Origin: Donghicola sp041224595
Lineage (GTDB): Bacteria; Pseudomonadota; Alphaproteobacteria; Rhodobacterales; Rhodobacteraceae
Direction: 5' to 3'
Assembly: GCF_041224595.1 (NCBI RefSeq)
Contig: NZ_JBGFGN010000154.1
Coordinates: 62,001-126,000 of the forward strand
DNA length: 64,000 nt
The notes beneath the pieces were generated by a model. The model did no database searches, was not told the DNA's origin, and saw only the letters and a list, made by a program, of their open reading frames with translations. A program made the position numbers and the translations under genes. Numbering within the stretch: position 1 is the first letter of the stretch; the number at the start of each line of letters is the position of its first letter. Positions 51,844-60,751 of this stretch are shown piece after piece.

Positions 51844-53067
51844 CTATTTTTCCAACAGATGCGTTTCCACCACCGAGGTCTGTTTCAAGGTGTCATGCAC
51901 GGGGCATTTGTCCGCGATTTGCAGCAGGCGTTCGCGCTGGTCGTCAGTCAGATCGCCCAAGAGGGTGATCTCGCGGATAAAGCGGTCCACGCCCTTGTGC
52001 GGCATGGTCGGCATCGAGGCATCCTGTGCGTGCACCTTGTCGTGGCGAACATCGACGCGGATGTGCCGCAGGGGCCAGTTCTTGCGCCGTGCGTACATGC
52101 GGATGGTCATCGAGGTGCATGCCCCCAGACCGGCAGACAGGAAACCATAGGGCGACATGCCTTGGTCCGTGCCGCCATAAGCCTCTGGCTCGTCGGCCAG
52201 AACATGGTGGCGGGGGCCGGCCTGCACATCATTTAGGAAGCCGCTGGGATCGGCCTCGGACACGCGAATGATTCCTTCGGGGGCGCCAATCGGCGGCGCA
52301 GGTGGACGCAGGTCCAAGTACCTTTCGGCCCAAGCGGTGATCATGCCCGCCGCATACTCTGCGTCACGCGGGTCGGTCAGTAGGTGGTCTGCGGTGTCGA
52401 GAGTCACGTAGCTCTTGGGGTGGCGGGCGTATTTGAAAATCTCGGTCGCGTTGGACAGGGAGACCACTTCGTCGAGGGGCGCGTGCAGGACCAGCAGGGC
52501 TTTGTCCAAGTCGCTGATCTTGTCCTTCAGCGTGGTGGATTCCACGTCGCGCACGAAATCTGCGCCGATACGAATCGCGTGATCACCGATGAGAACCTCG
52601 GCCTCGCCGTTTTCGCGGATTTCGGGCAGCGCGTCCTCGAACTGGCGCGTCACGGACAGAGGGCTGGCAGGCGCTCCGATTGTGGCAATCGCGCGAATGT
52701 GGGGCAGGCGGTGGGCGGCGGCCAGAACGGCGGTGCCCCCCAGAGAATGACCGACCAAGAGGCTGGGGGTCATGCCCCGCTCTGCCATGTATTCGTTGGC
52801 TGCGACCAGATCATCGACGTTGCTGGAAAAGGTAGTCTCTTCGAAGGCGCCTTCGGACTGGCCTACGCCAGAGAAATCAAACCGCAGGACGGCGATCCCC
52901 GCAGCGGCCAAACGGCGCGAGATGCGCGTGGCGGCAAGGCTGTCCTTGGTACAGGTAAAGCAGTGGGCAAACACGGCTGTGGCCAGCACGGGTCCGCCCG
53001 GTTGCTCCAGTCGCGCGGCCAAGGTGTGTCCCCCGGGTCCGGCGAAGGTGACGCGTTCGGTAGGCAT
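51844..53067 (-). CDS. Alpha/beta hydrolase fused to an OsmC family domain
   Basis: A 407-residue fusion. The N-terminal 250 residues are an alpha/beta hydrolase with the nucleophile elbow LLVGHSLGGTA (S108) and an oxyanion region near FAHCFTCTKD. The C-terminal 140 residues are an OsmC/Ohr-like domain with its two cysteines in GACTSMTIRMYARRK and DKCPVHDTL, which reduce organic hydroperoxides in the family. The combination occurs in other proteobacteria as a bifunctional protein. The natural substrate is unknown. It is divergent from the DUF3445 gene. Confidence 0.9.
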   Translation of the reverse strand: MPTERVTFAGPGGHTLAARLEQPGGPVLATAVFAHCFTCTKDSLAATRISRRLAAAGIAVLRFDFSGVGQSEGAFEETTFSSNVDDLVAANEYMAERGMTPSLLVGHSLGGTAVLAAAHRLPHIRAIATIGAPASPLSVTRQFEDALPEIRENGEAEVLIGDHAIRIGADFVRDVESTTLKDKISDLDKALLVLHAPLDEVVSLSNATEIFKYARHPKSYVTLDTADHLLTDPRDAEYAAGMITAWAERYLDLRPPAPPIGAPEGIIRVSEADPSGFLNDVQAGPRHHVLADEPEAYGGTDQGMSPYGFLSAGLGACTSMTIRMYARRKNWPLRHIRVDVRHDKVHAQDASMPTMPHKGVDRFIREITLLGDLTDDQRERLLQIADKCPVHDTLKQTSVVETHLLEK

Positions 53068-53206
53068 TCATTTTCCCCAGATGTTTCCCTGTAGCTGTGT
53101 CAATTTAGGGCAATGGGCAAGGGGAATGACACAAGACTATCGCAAGGGTGATCAAACGGCACCAAAACGGATGAATGGAGTGGCAAGCTACGCTAGCGTC
53201 CGAGGA

Positions 53207-53953
53207 ATGAGCACAGAGATTTTACACAGCGCGATTCCCTATGACATTCGCAAGGGCCTGCCCGGCATCCAGCCCGTGCCAGAGAATGATTGGCTCTGGG
53301 TCGATGAATGCTATGGGGCGCAGATAGCCTACCGTGACCATTTGATCGCCGAGCGTCTTGGCGATGTGCATTATCTAGAAGAAGGTGCGCTGGAGGCGGG
53401 CCGAGAATTTCTGTTAACTTTGCTGAGTAAGCTTCAGTCTTTTCAGGATTTTGTGGTTTCGGATGCGCATGTTGTCCGGCCCGACGGTGTGCAGGTTCCG
53501 ATGGATTGGGACCAACCTTTGGTGACCGCAGGCCGGCTTGGTCAGGCCGACTACTGCATCCTGCAAAAGCCAGAAGGTGCGTCAGAGCATTGTCTGACCG
53601 GCGCCATCCTGTGCTTTCCGTCCAGCTGGACCCTTTCGGAAAAGGCGGGTCGGCCCCTGATGGCGATCCATGTGCCGATCCCTGAGTATGACGAGAATAT
53701 CGGTAAGCGGGTGCAGCGTCTGTTCGATGGCGTGCAGCCGGGGCGCCCAATCTGGCGGGCCAATGAACTCTGGCACGGCTACGCCAATTTGCACCAACCC
53801 AAGTCAGAGAAGGACCCGCGCCGGTCCTACGGACCCGACGCGCCGTTCTTTCGCTCTGAGCGTCAGGTGATCATGCGACTGCCGGAAACGCGAGCCGTGG
53901 TGTTTTCGATCCACACCTTTGTGACCCGCAATCCGAACGCCGCTAGCGCATAA
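53207..53953 (+). CDS. DUF3445 protein (heme-dependent oxidative N-demethylase family)
   Basis: A 248-residue protein of the DUF3445 family, related to heme-dependent oxidative N-demethylases (dimethylamine mono-oxygenase type). The family pattern includes WLWVDECYGAQIAYRDHLI, LTGAILCFPSSWTLSEKAGRPLMAIHVPIPEY and WRANELWHGYANLHQP, then FRSERQVIMRLPETRAVVFSIHTFV. The start is uncertain: ATG codons at 53126 and 53171 are in frame, and the site before 53207 is too close. The 3' end overlaps the convergent transglycosylase by 11 bases. Confidence 0.85.
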   Translation: MSTEILHSAIPYDIRKGLPGIQPVPENDWLWVDECYGAQIAYRDHLIAERLGDVHYLEEGALEAGREFLLTLLSKLQSFQDFVVSDAHVVRPDGVQVPMDWDQPLVTAGRLGQADYCILQKPEGASEHCLTGAILCFPSSWTLSEKAGRPLMAIHVPIPEYDENIGKRVQRLFDGVQPGRPIWRANELWHGYANLHQPKSEKDPRRSYGPDAPFFRSERQVIMRLPETRAVVFSIHTFVTRNPNAASA

Positions 53954-54740
53954 TCTCTGCGCCCATGATCGCGATGGCCTGTTGGTATACAGTGGCCGCG
54001 TTCCATTCCTTGATCACCGCAAAGTTGGGCTGACCCTGCTGGAAGCCCGCGCCGCGCCGCCAGCCCTTGGAAGCAAGGAAATTCGCGGTCGAGGCCAGAG
54101 CGTCTGACTGGTTGTAGAAGTCCACACGCCCGTTGCGGTCAATGTCCACGCCATAGCGCAGCGCATTGCCGGGCAGGAACTGTGTGTGCCCCAGTTCGCC
54201 GTGTTTGGCGCCCTTGGTCGCTGGGGTGATCGATCCCATGTCCACCAGTTGCAAGGCCCCGATAGCGTGGGGAATGAAGAAGTCGCTGCGGCGGCAGTCA
54301 AAGGCCAGCGTTGTGATCGCCGAGACGACCGGCGTGTCACCCATGAACCCGCCAAACGCAGTCTCCATCCCATGGATCGCGATGATCACACCTGCGGGGA
54401 CGCCGTAGATCTCTTCCAGAGCGCCATAGAACTTCGCATCGCGCGCCAAACGTTTCCGCCCCTGCGCGATGATCGTGGCGCTGCCGCGCACCTGCATGAA
54501 CTTCTCTAGGCTGTATTTGAAGCTCTTTTGATTTCGGTCTGCGGCGATGGTTCCGTTCGAGTACCGCGCCGACGCCAGAGCCTGCAACCCGCGTTGGCCG
54601 ACACCGGCCCGCTGCGCTGTTTGGGCAAAGGATGCCTTCCACTGATCAAAACCCGAAGAGGTGTTACCGCAGGCCGCCGCTGCGGCAGAGCCCGCCAGTA
54701 TTCCCATCGCGGCCACAGCCGCAGAAATTGAAAATCGCAT
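53943..54740 (-). CDS. Lytic murein transglycosylase
   Basis: A 265-residue periplasmic enzyme that cleaves peptidoglycan to anhydromuropeptides. A signal peptide covers residues 1-22 (MRFSISAAVAAMGILAGSAAAA). The MltB-like fold has the catalytic glutamate E126 in IAIHGMETAFGGFMG. AIGALQLVDMG and LGHTQFLPGNALRYGVDIDRNGRVD are hallmark motifs, the last a possible EF-hand-like metal site. The ATG at 54740 gives a clean signal peptide. The C-terminal peptidoglycan-binding domain of larger MltB proteins is absent. Confidence 0.92.
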   Translation of the reverse strand: MRFSISAAVAAMGILAGSAAAAACGNTSSGFDQWKASFAQTAQRAGVGQRGLQALASARYSNGTIAADRNQKSFKYSLEKFMQVRGSATIIAQGRKRLARDAKFYGALEEIYGVPAGVIIAIHGMETAFGGFMGDTPVVSAITTLAFDCRRSDFFIPHAIGALQLVDMGSITPATKGAKHGELGHTQFLPGNALRYGVDIDRNGRVDFYNQSDALASTANFLASKGWRRGAGFQQGQPNFAVIKEWNAATVYQQAIAIMGAEIMR

Positions 54741-54823
54741 TATAAAACCTGTGTCTGTTAATCCCCGCCAAGGTAGACGGTTTCGCCCCGACCACCAAGT
54801 AAAGCCCCAGTCAGCAGGCATAG

Positions 54824-54850
54824 AAAAAGGGCGCCCGTTGCGGGGCGCCC
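54824..54850 (-). terminator. Rho-independent terminator after glnA
   Basis: GGGCGCCCCG and CGGGCGCCC form a strong stem, with five T residues behind on the minus strand. Confidence 0.9.
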
Positions 54851-54874
54851 TCGATGCCAAACCCAAGATGGGAA

Positions 54875-56281
54875 TTAGCAGCTGTAGTACAGCTTGTATT
54901 CCATCGGGTGGGGAGTGTGCTCGTAGGCGTACACTTCTTCCATCTTGAGGTCGATGTAGCCTTCGATCTGATCTTTGGTGAACACGTCACCGGCCAGCAG
55001 GAAGTCCATGTCGGCGGCCAGTTCGTCCAGAGCTTCGCGCAGCGAGCCACAAACGGTGGGGATGCCGGCCAGTTCTTCTGCGGGCAGGTCGTACAGGTTC
55101 TTGTCCGACGCTTCGCCAGGATGGATCTTGTTGTTGATGCCGTCCAGGCCAGCCATCAGCAGAGCTGCAAAGCACAGGTAGGGGTTCGCCGCGGGATCGG
55201 GGAAACGTGCTTCGACGCGCTTCGCTTTGGGCGATTCGGTCCAAGGAATACGAACACAACCCGAGCGGTTGCGTGCCGAGTACGCGCGCAGAACGGGAGC
55301 TTCGAAACCGGGAACCAGACGCTTGTACGAGTTGGTTGCAGGGTTGGTGAAGGCGTTCAGAGCTTTCGCGTGCTTCAGGATACCACCGATGAAGTACAGC
55401 GCTTCGTCCGACAGGTCAGCGTATTTGTCGCCAGCGAACAGGGGCTTGCCGTCTTTCCAGATCGACATGTTCACGTGCATACCGGAACCGTTGTCGCCAG
55501 CCATGGGCTTGGGCATGAAGGTTGCGGTCTTGCCGTAGGCGTGCGCGACGTTGTGGATGATGTACTTGTACTTCTGCAGGTTATCGGCCTGCTCGGTCAG
55601 CGTTCCGAAGATCAGACCCAGCTCGTGCTGGCTGGTCGCAACTTCGTGGTGGTGCTTGTCCACCTTCATGCCGATCGCCTTCATGGTCGACAGCATTTCA
55701 GAACGGATGTCCTGGGCGTCGTCCACGGGGTTCACGGGGAAGTAGCCGCCTTTGTAGTCGGCGCGGTGCGACAGGTTGCCGGTCTCGAACTCTGCGTCGG
55801 TGTTCCAGGCTGCGGTTTCCGCATCGATCTGGTAGGACACTTTGTTCGGTGCAACCGAGTAGCGCACGTCGTCGAACAGGAAGAATTCAGATTCGGGGCC
55901 GAAGTACGACACGTCACCGATGCCCGAAGACTTCAGGTAGGCTTCTGCCTTCTGAGCGGTACCACGGGGGTCGCGGTCGTAAGCTTCGCCGGTGTCGGGC
56001 TCAACGATCGAGCAATGGATCGCGATGGTCTTCTCGGCATAGAAGGGGTCGATGTAGACCGACTCGGTGTCGGGCATCAGTTTCATGTCCGAAGCTTCGA
56101 TCGACTTCCAGCCTGCGATCGACGAACCGTCGAACATGAAGCCTTCTTCCAGGAAATCCTCATCGACCAGATCCGCAACAACGGTCACGTGCTGCAGCTT
56201 GCCGCGCGGGTCGGTGAAGCGGATGTCGACATACTGGATGTCTTCATCTGCGATCAGCTTGAGAACTGCATCTTTGCTCAT
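54875..56281 (-). CDS. glnA: Type I glutamine synthetase
   Basis: A 468-residue dodecameric enzyme that makes glutamine from glutamate, ammonia and ATP. GMHVNMSIWKDGKPLF and NSYKRLVPGFEAPV are catalytic blocks. The adenylylation site DKNLYDLPAEE is present around residue 397, so it is a GSI-beta enzyme under control by GlnE. It lies 50 bases after glnB. Nitrogen control through GlnB and NtrC is expected from the family, but I see no clear binding site. Confidence 0.98.
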   Translation of the reverse strand: MSKDAVLKLIADEDIQYVDIRFTDPRGKLQHVTVVADLVDEDFLEEGFMFDGSSIAGWKSIEASDMKLMPDTESVYIDPFYAEKTIAIHCSIVEPDTGEAYDRDPRGTAQKAEAYLKSSGIGDVSYFGPESEFFLFDDVRYSVAPNKVSYQIDAETAAWNTDAEFETGNLSHRADYKGGYFPVNPVDDAQDIRSEMLSTMKAIGMKVDKHHHEVATSQHELGLIFGTLTEQADNLQKYKYIIHNVAHAYGKTATFMPKPMAGDNGSGMHVNMSIWKDGKPLFAGDKYADLSDEALYFIGGILKHAKALNAFTNPATNSYKRLVPGFEAPVLRAYSARNRSGCVRIPWTESPKAKRVEARFPDPAANPYLCFAALLMAGLDGINNKIHPGEASDKNLYDLPAEELAGIPTVCGSLREALDELAADMDFLLAGDVFTKDQIEGYIDLKMEEVYAYEHTPHPMEYKLYYSC

Positions 56282-56331
56282 GTTCCCTGTTCCTCTCTAA
56301 AGTAGTGGATAGTTTTACAAGGCGGCTGATA

Positions 56332-56670
56332 TTACAGCGCGTCCTGGTTCGTTTCGCCGGTCCGGATACGGATTGCGTGCTCAACGGGGCTGACGAAGAT
56401 TTTGCCGTCACCGATTTTGTCGGTCTTGGCAGCATTGATGATCGCTTCGATGGCTGCATCCACCTGGTCGGCGGGCAGGACAACTTCGATCTTAACCTTG
56501 GGCAGGAAGTCCACGACGTATTCTGCACCGCGGTAGAGTTCTGTGTGGCCTTTTTGACGGCCAAAACCCTTTACCTCGATCACAGAGAGGCCCTGAACAC
56601 CAACCTCTTGGAGAGCTTCTTTCACTTCGTCGAGCTTGAAGGGTTTGATGATCGCTTCGATTTTTTTCAT
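56332..56670 (-). CDS. glnB: Nitrogen regulatory protein P-II
   Basis: A 112-residue trimeric signal protein that senses 2-oxoglutarate and ATP and controls GlnE, NtrB and others. MKKIEAIIKPFKLDEVKEAL is the standard start. The T-loop GRQKGHTELYRGAEY holds the uridylylated Y51. GDGKIFVSPVEHAIRIRTGE closes the trimer. The ATG at 56670 has an AGGAGG site; an in-frame codon 30 bases upstream is not needed. It precedes glnA in a two-gene operon. Confidence 0.98.
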   Translation of the reverse strand: MKKIEAIIKPFKLDEVKEALQEVGVQGLSVIEVKGFGRQKGHTELYRGAEYVVDFLPKVKIEVVLPADQVDAAIEAIINAAKTDKIGDGKIFVSPVEHAIRIRTGETNQDAL

Positions 56671-56838
56671 AGCCGGCCTCCTCGTGTCGGGTTGCGTCAC
56701 TTCAGATCATTTCTGTTTCCGCTCCACAATCGGATAGATTACTCTAGCCAAGTGCGCTGCCGCCGAATTTATAGGCGGGTATAAAAAATGTGCAAGCTGA
56801 CTGTAATTTGTGCGCTTGGAAAACTGTTGGATCAATTG

Positions 56839-58446
56839 ATGGGCGAAATACTCACCTCTGCACAAATGCGCGCCAAAGAAAAAAGGGCGATTCAGGCCGG
56901 ACTGGTCAGCGGACTTGAACTCATGGAGCGGGCAGGGACTGCCGTGGTTGAGGTCACCATTTCCGCAATTGACGGCTTGGATAATTGCAACCAGACTGCC
57001 GTTGTACTCTGCGGACCCGGCAATAATGGGGGGGACGGCTTTGTCATCGCGCGTGTGCTTCAAGAGCGTGGATGGCGGGTCGAGGTCTTTTTCTGGGGCT
57101 CGGTAGATCGATTGCCGCAGGATGCGCGGACCATGCATGATCGGTGGGAGTCCATCGGAGAGATTCGTCCGATGTCTCTGGCCGAAGTCCAAAAGGGTAG
57201 TCGTCCAACTCTCTTGTTTGATGCGATGTTCGGAATCGGGATCAACCGGCCGATCCCTGTGGACTGCCGCCGTGCCTACGAGGCAATTTGCAAACGCCCC
57301 CCGGCGCAGGAAAGCGAGAGTGCCTTTTACCGAATTGCCGTGGATTGCCCTTCTGGCTTTGATGCAGATTCGGGTGTGTTCTTGGTGGCAGAGGGCGATA
57401 ATCCGACACCAGAGCCGCAGGTGGATCTATGCGTGACTTTTCATTTGCCGAAGGTCGGGCATTATTTGAACGAAATTGCCGGCACAGTGCCTGCGGTTGC
57501 CGATATTGGCCTGCCGTACGACGTTTCAGCGGGCAAAACACGGTTGATTGATCCAACTGACGGGGCAGCGCGGGAATGGCTCCAAGACCTCTGCGGTTTG
57601 GGGGCAGGCGGGCACAAATATGACCGTGGCCATGTCCTGCTCATTGGAGGTGGCGCTGGTAAAGGCGGCGCGGCCCGATTGGCGGCGCGGTCAGCGCTGC
57701 GGGTCGGGGCGGGGCTCGTTACGCTTGCAGTTCCACCAGAGGCGTTGGCAGAGAATGCGGCACAGCTGAATGCAGTTATGCTGCGCGAGGTCGCTGATGC
57801 AGCAGCATTGGCAGATATCCTTCGGGATCGGCGGCTCAGTTCGATTTGTCTAGGGCCCGGGCTCGGGGTCGGCGCGCAGACCCGCGAGATGGTCCTGACG
57901 GTCCTGCAGGTGACAGCAGAAAGCGGTCGGCGCGTTGTGCTGGATGCGGATGCCCTGAGCAGTTTCGCCGATGCGCCCGAGGATTTGTTTACCGCCTGTC
58001 ATGACGGGGTGGTGATCACGCCCCACGAGGGTGAATTCGCGCGTCTGTTCCCGGACCTGGCCGAAAAGGCGCGCCATTCGTCTGCGTCTTCACGAGGTAT
58101 AGGCAAGGTTGAAGCCGTGCAGCGCGCCGCAGAGCGGCTTGGCGCGTCGGTTCTGTTAAAGGGGGCGGCTACCGTGCTCGCTAACCCTCTGGGCCAGAGC
58201 CGCCTGCACGCGGCACTCTATGATCGGAGTGCGCCTTGGCTCGGGACCGCTGGGGCCGGAGATGTTTTGGTGGGGCTCATCGCGGGCCTGTCAGCATCGC
58301 GCCGGGCGCAGGATAGTGCGCCAATAGACCTCGCCGCTGCGGCGGCTTGGCTTCATGTAGAAGCGGCGCGGATGTTTGGCCCCGGCCTGATCGCAGAGGA
58401 CCTGCCAGAGCAACTGCCCGCAGTCTTTCGCAAACTAGGTTTTTGA
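56839..58446 (+). CDS. nnr: Bifunctional NAD(P)H-hydrate epimerase / ADP-dependent NAD(P)H-hydrate dehydratase
   Basis: A 535-residue fusion that repairs hydrated NADH and NADPH. The N-terminal third is the NnrE epimerase (GPGNNGGDGFVIARVL near residue 60). The C-terminal part is the ribokinase-like NnrD dehydratase (GHVLLIGGGAGKGGAARLAARSA, VLDADALSSF, ITPHEGEFARLF and the GTAGAGDVLVG catalytic loop). The order epimerase-dehydratase is that of bacterial YjeF. An ATG at 56788 would add 17 residues; I prefer 56839, the usual GEILTSAQMR start. It is divergent from glnB. Confidence 0.93.
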   Translation: MGEILTSAQMRAKEKRAIQAGLVSGLELMERAGTAVVEVTISAIDGLDNCNQTAVVLCGPGNNGGDGFVIARVLQERGWRVEVFFWGSVDRLPQDARTMHDRWESIGEIRPMSLAEVQKGSRPTLLFDAMFGIGINRPIPVDCRRAYEAICKRPPAQESESAFYRIAVDCPSGFDADSGVFLVAEGDNPTPEPQVDLCVTFHLPKVGHYLNEIAGTVPAVADIGLPYDVSAGKTRLIDPTDGAAREWLQDLCGLGAGGHKYDRGHVLLIGGGAGKGGAARLAARSALRVGAGLVTLAVPPEALAENAAQLNAVMLREVADAAALADILRDRRLSSICLGPGLGVGAQTREMVLTVLQVTAESGRRVVLDADALSSFADAPEDLFTACHDGVVITPHEGEFARLFPDLAEKARHSSASSRGIGKVEAVQRAAERLGASVLLKGAATVLANPLGQSRLHAALYDRSAPWLGTAGAGDVLVGLIAGLSASRRAQDSAPIDLAAAAAWLHVEAARMFGPGLIAEDLPEQLPAVFRKLGF

Positions 58447-58465
58447 ATGACCCGCTGCGCGCCCC

Positions 58466-58930
58466 TCAGAGGGTAGGGCAGAACAGCTCTAGCCCGTCCG
58501 CATAGATAATGTGGTCGGTGTCAAAACGCAGGCGATAGAAAACACGCTTTGCTTTGGGCAGCGATTTCAGAAATTCACCATCTTCGAGGCGGCCCACACG
58601 CATGAGCGCCTGTTTTTGTCCCGTCAGCGCTTCGGCGCGCCAATCGCGAATCAGGATTTTCTGGTTTGCGGGTAGATCGGTATCATGTTCGGGACGGTCA
58701 TGCCCCAAGCTTCCGGCGCGAATGCGAACAACGTCACACTCGGCTTCGTAGCGGTCGATTCTGCGCAAAATGGACATGCCCGCGTCGCGCGTAATGATGC
58801 GTGCGCCTTCATTTAAAGCCTCGACTGCAACGGCACCCATCGCAGTGAGAACTTGCGTGCCAGAGGTCATGCCCCAAGTAACACTGTTCATTTCGCTCGC
58901 GATCAGTGCTTCTTTTGTCGTTTGAAACAT
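58466..58930 (-). CDS. Stand-alone Hint domain protein without catalytic cysteine
   Basis: A 154-residue protein with a Hint_2-type fold. The block TSGTQVLTAMGAVAVEALNE, GARIITRDAGMSILRRID, then VRIRAGSLGH and LPANQKILIRD match the usual CFTPGTxIxTPxG...VEALxxGDxVxTxDxG...VRIxAGALG...SPQHRxL pattern. The starting Cys of the fold is absent (MTSGT in its place), and the usual QHR is QKI, so self-splicing or cleavage is unlikely. The ATG at 58930 has a GAGGTGG site. Many Rhodobacteraceae proteins carry such domains; their role is unknown. It is convergent to nnr. Confidence 0.8.
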   Translation of the reverse strand: MFQTTKEALIASEMNSVTWGMTSGTQVLTAMGAVAVEALNEGARIITRDAGMSILRRIDRYEAECDVVRIRAGSLGHDRPEHDTDLPANQKILIRDWRAEALTGQKQALMRVGRLEDGEFLKSLPKAKRVFYRLRFDTDHIIYADGLELFCPTL

Positions 58931-59076
58931 GTCCACCTCGTACCCATCCACGGACCCACACTCCGCGATAGGGGTTAAGAAAACGTCGAAAGGGGGCGAA
59001 AATAAGGCGCAGGCAAAAAAAATCATTTTGCCTCTCGCCACCGGTGAAACGCTTTGCTAGAGAGCAGTCCTCAGAT

Positions 59077-59161
59077 GCGGGTGTGGCGAAATTGGTAGAC
59101 GCACCAGATTTAGGTTCTGGCGCCGCGAGGCGTGGGGGTTCAAGTCCCTCCACCCGCACCA
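59077..59161 (+). tRNA. tRNA-Leu (anticodon UAG)
   Basis: An 85-base tRNA with 7-bp acceptor stem (GCGGGTG with CACCCGC), discriminator A and an encoded CCA end. The anticodon stem CCAGA/TCTGG holds the loop TTTAGGT, with anticodon TAG at 59111-59113. The long variable arm (CGCCGCGAGGCG) is typical of leucine tRNAs, and the T loop is GGTTCAAGT. It reads CUA codons. No integrase or attachment-site duplicate is near. Confidence 0.97.
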
Positions 59162-59289
59162 CTGAGAATACTTCCTGAAAATCAAATTGTTACAGCGCGC
59201 TCTTCGCAGCACTTCGGTTTCATTTGACCAATGGCGTCTTGAAACCGTTACATTGGACCTGCGGCAATCACGACAGAGGAGCGCGCAGG

Positions 59290-60624
59290 ATGGAAGAGCT
59301 GGAGACCAAATACGTCACGCCCCTGACCGAGGCCGTGACAGGGCTCTTGGACTATTTGTGGACCTTTGGGATTCAGTTGTTCACGCCCATCCAGTTCATC
59401 GCAATCTTCGTGGCTTTGTTCGTGGCGCTGGTGCTGCACCGTTTGGTTCGGCGCGTGATCAAAACTCTCGCAGAAACGACCGAAGGCCGTCTGACCCGCC
59501 GCGCTTTGGCAACGGCTGGGGCGATTAGCCTGCCGATCGGATGGGTAATCGGGCTCTGGATTGCGATGGGGGCGCTGAGTGCTTTTGGCCAGCCGATAAC
59601 GATGGTCCGGCTGTTCGCAAGCCTGATCAACGCGTGGATCATTATCCGCATTCTGACAACGCTGCTGCCCTCTAACTCCTTTGCCAATCTGGTCAGTTGG
59701 ACCATCTGGGCTGTGGCGGCGTTGAATGCGGTGGGGCTGCTGGACCCGACGATCCTATGGCTCGATTCGTTCAAGTTTTCGTCCAACCAATTGAACATTT
59801 CGCTGTGGACGGCCATTCAGGGCCTGATTGTCAGCTCCATGCTCTTGTGGGTGGCCTATCATTCGTCCGGCTTCATTGCGCGGCGACTCGAGGCGGCGAC
59901 GACACTTTCCCCCACAGCGCAGGTGCTTCTGTCCAAGGTTCTGGGCATCGTTCTGATGGTCGTGGCGGTGCTGGTCGGGATGCAGGTGGTCGGGATCGAC
60001 CTGACGGCCTTTGCTGTATTTTCCGGTGCGCTGGGTCTGGGGGTTGGTCTGGGCATGCAGCGGACGGTGGCAAACTTTGTCGCCGGATTCACCATGCTTG
60101 CAGACCGTTCGATCAAACCGGGGGATGTGATCGAGATTCAAACCGGCGATGGCCCGACCTATGGCGTGGTCAAAGCGCTGGCGGGGCGCTACGTGTCTGT
60201 TCGGACGCGGTCGGGGACAGAAACTCTGATCCCCAATGAAATCCTGATCTCTAATCCTGTGACGAACTGGTCTTTTTCGGACAAGCGCGTGCGCAGGGCC
60301 GTCCCGATTGGCGTCGCGTATTCCAACGATTTAGAAAAGGCGATGGCCCTCGCGATTGAAGGGGCGCAAGCCTGTCCGCGTGTGCTGAAGCTGCCCGCGC
60401 CGATATGCCTGATCAAAGGGTTCGGCGATTCCAGTGTTGATCTGGAACTGCGGTTTTGGATTTCAGATCCTGAGGGCGGGGTGGCGAATATCACCAGCGA
60501 AGTGCTCTTGCAGATCTGGAAGCGCTTTCGTGAGCATGGCATCGAAATTCCGTTCCCGCAGCGAGAGATCACGATTAAGACCCCACCCGCACCAGAGGTA
60601 GAGGCGCCGCAAACGCCGGAATAA
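59290..60624 (+). CDS. MscS family mechanosensitive ion channel
   Basis: A 444-residue inner-membrane channel that opens on membrane tension. Five or six hydrophobic helices precede the pore helix (AVFSGALGLGVGLGMQRTVANFVAG). The conserved beta domain PGDVIEIQTGDGPTYGVVKALAGRYVSVRT and IPNEILISNPVTNWS follow. The extended N-terminal helices place it among the larger MscS-like proteins. The ATG at 59290 has a GGAG site upstream; an earlier in-frame codon at 59224 is less likely. Confidence 0.93.
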   Translation: MEELETKYVTPLTEAVTGLLDYLWTFGIQLFTPIQFIAIFVALFVALVLHRLVRRVIKTLAETTEGRLTRRALATAGAISLPIGWVIGLWIAMGALSAFGQPITMVRLFASLINAWIIIRILTTLLPSNSFANLVSWTIWAVAALNAVGLLDPTILWLDSFKFSSNQLNISLWTAIQGLIVSSMLLWVAYHSSGFIARRLEAATTLSPTAQVLLSKVLGIVLMVVAVLVGMQVVGIDLTAFAVFSGALGLGVGLGMQRTVANFVAGFTMLADRSIKPGDVIEIQTGDGPTYGVVKALAGRYVSVRTRSGTETLIPNEILISNPVTNWSFSDKRVRRAVPIGVAYSNDLEKAMALAIEGAQACPRVLKLPAPICLIKGFGDSSVDLELRFWISDPEGGVANITSEVLLQIWKRFREHGIEIPFPQREITIKTPPAPEVEAPQTPE

Positions 60625-60751
60625 ACCCACAATCGCGCCGAGTCGGATGGTTCCGCTGACAAATACGCCTTGCGCGCAACGTTTGTCCGCCTTAGAACGC
60701 GCCAAACCGATCCGGCGGGCGTGGCCCGCCCTAATTTCTATGGGGAAACGT

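Noticed and set aside
50491..52236. A 581-residue open frame opposite purB and part of the hydrolase-OsmC gene
   Set aside because: It lies antisense across two real genes and their gap, which no real protein would follow.
56671..56838. Sigma-54 promoter before glnB
   Set aside because: TTGGCTAGAGTAAT resembles the -24 half, but the GC of the -12 element is absent.
59077..59161. tRNA-Leu as integration site of a mobile element
   Set aside because: No integrase, no duplicated tRNA 3' end and no foreign-looking genes follow; the MscS and tig genes are ordinary.
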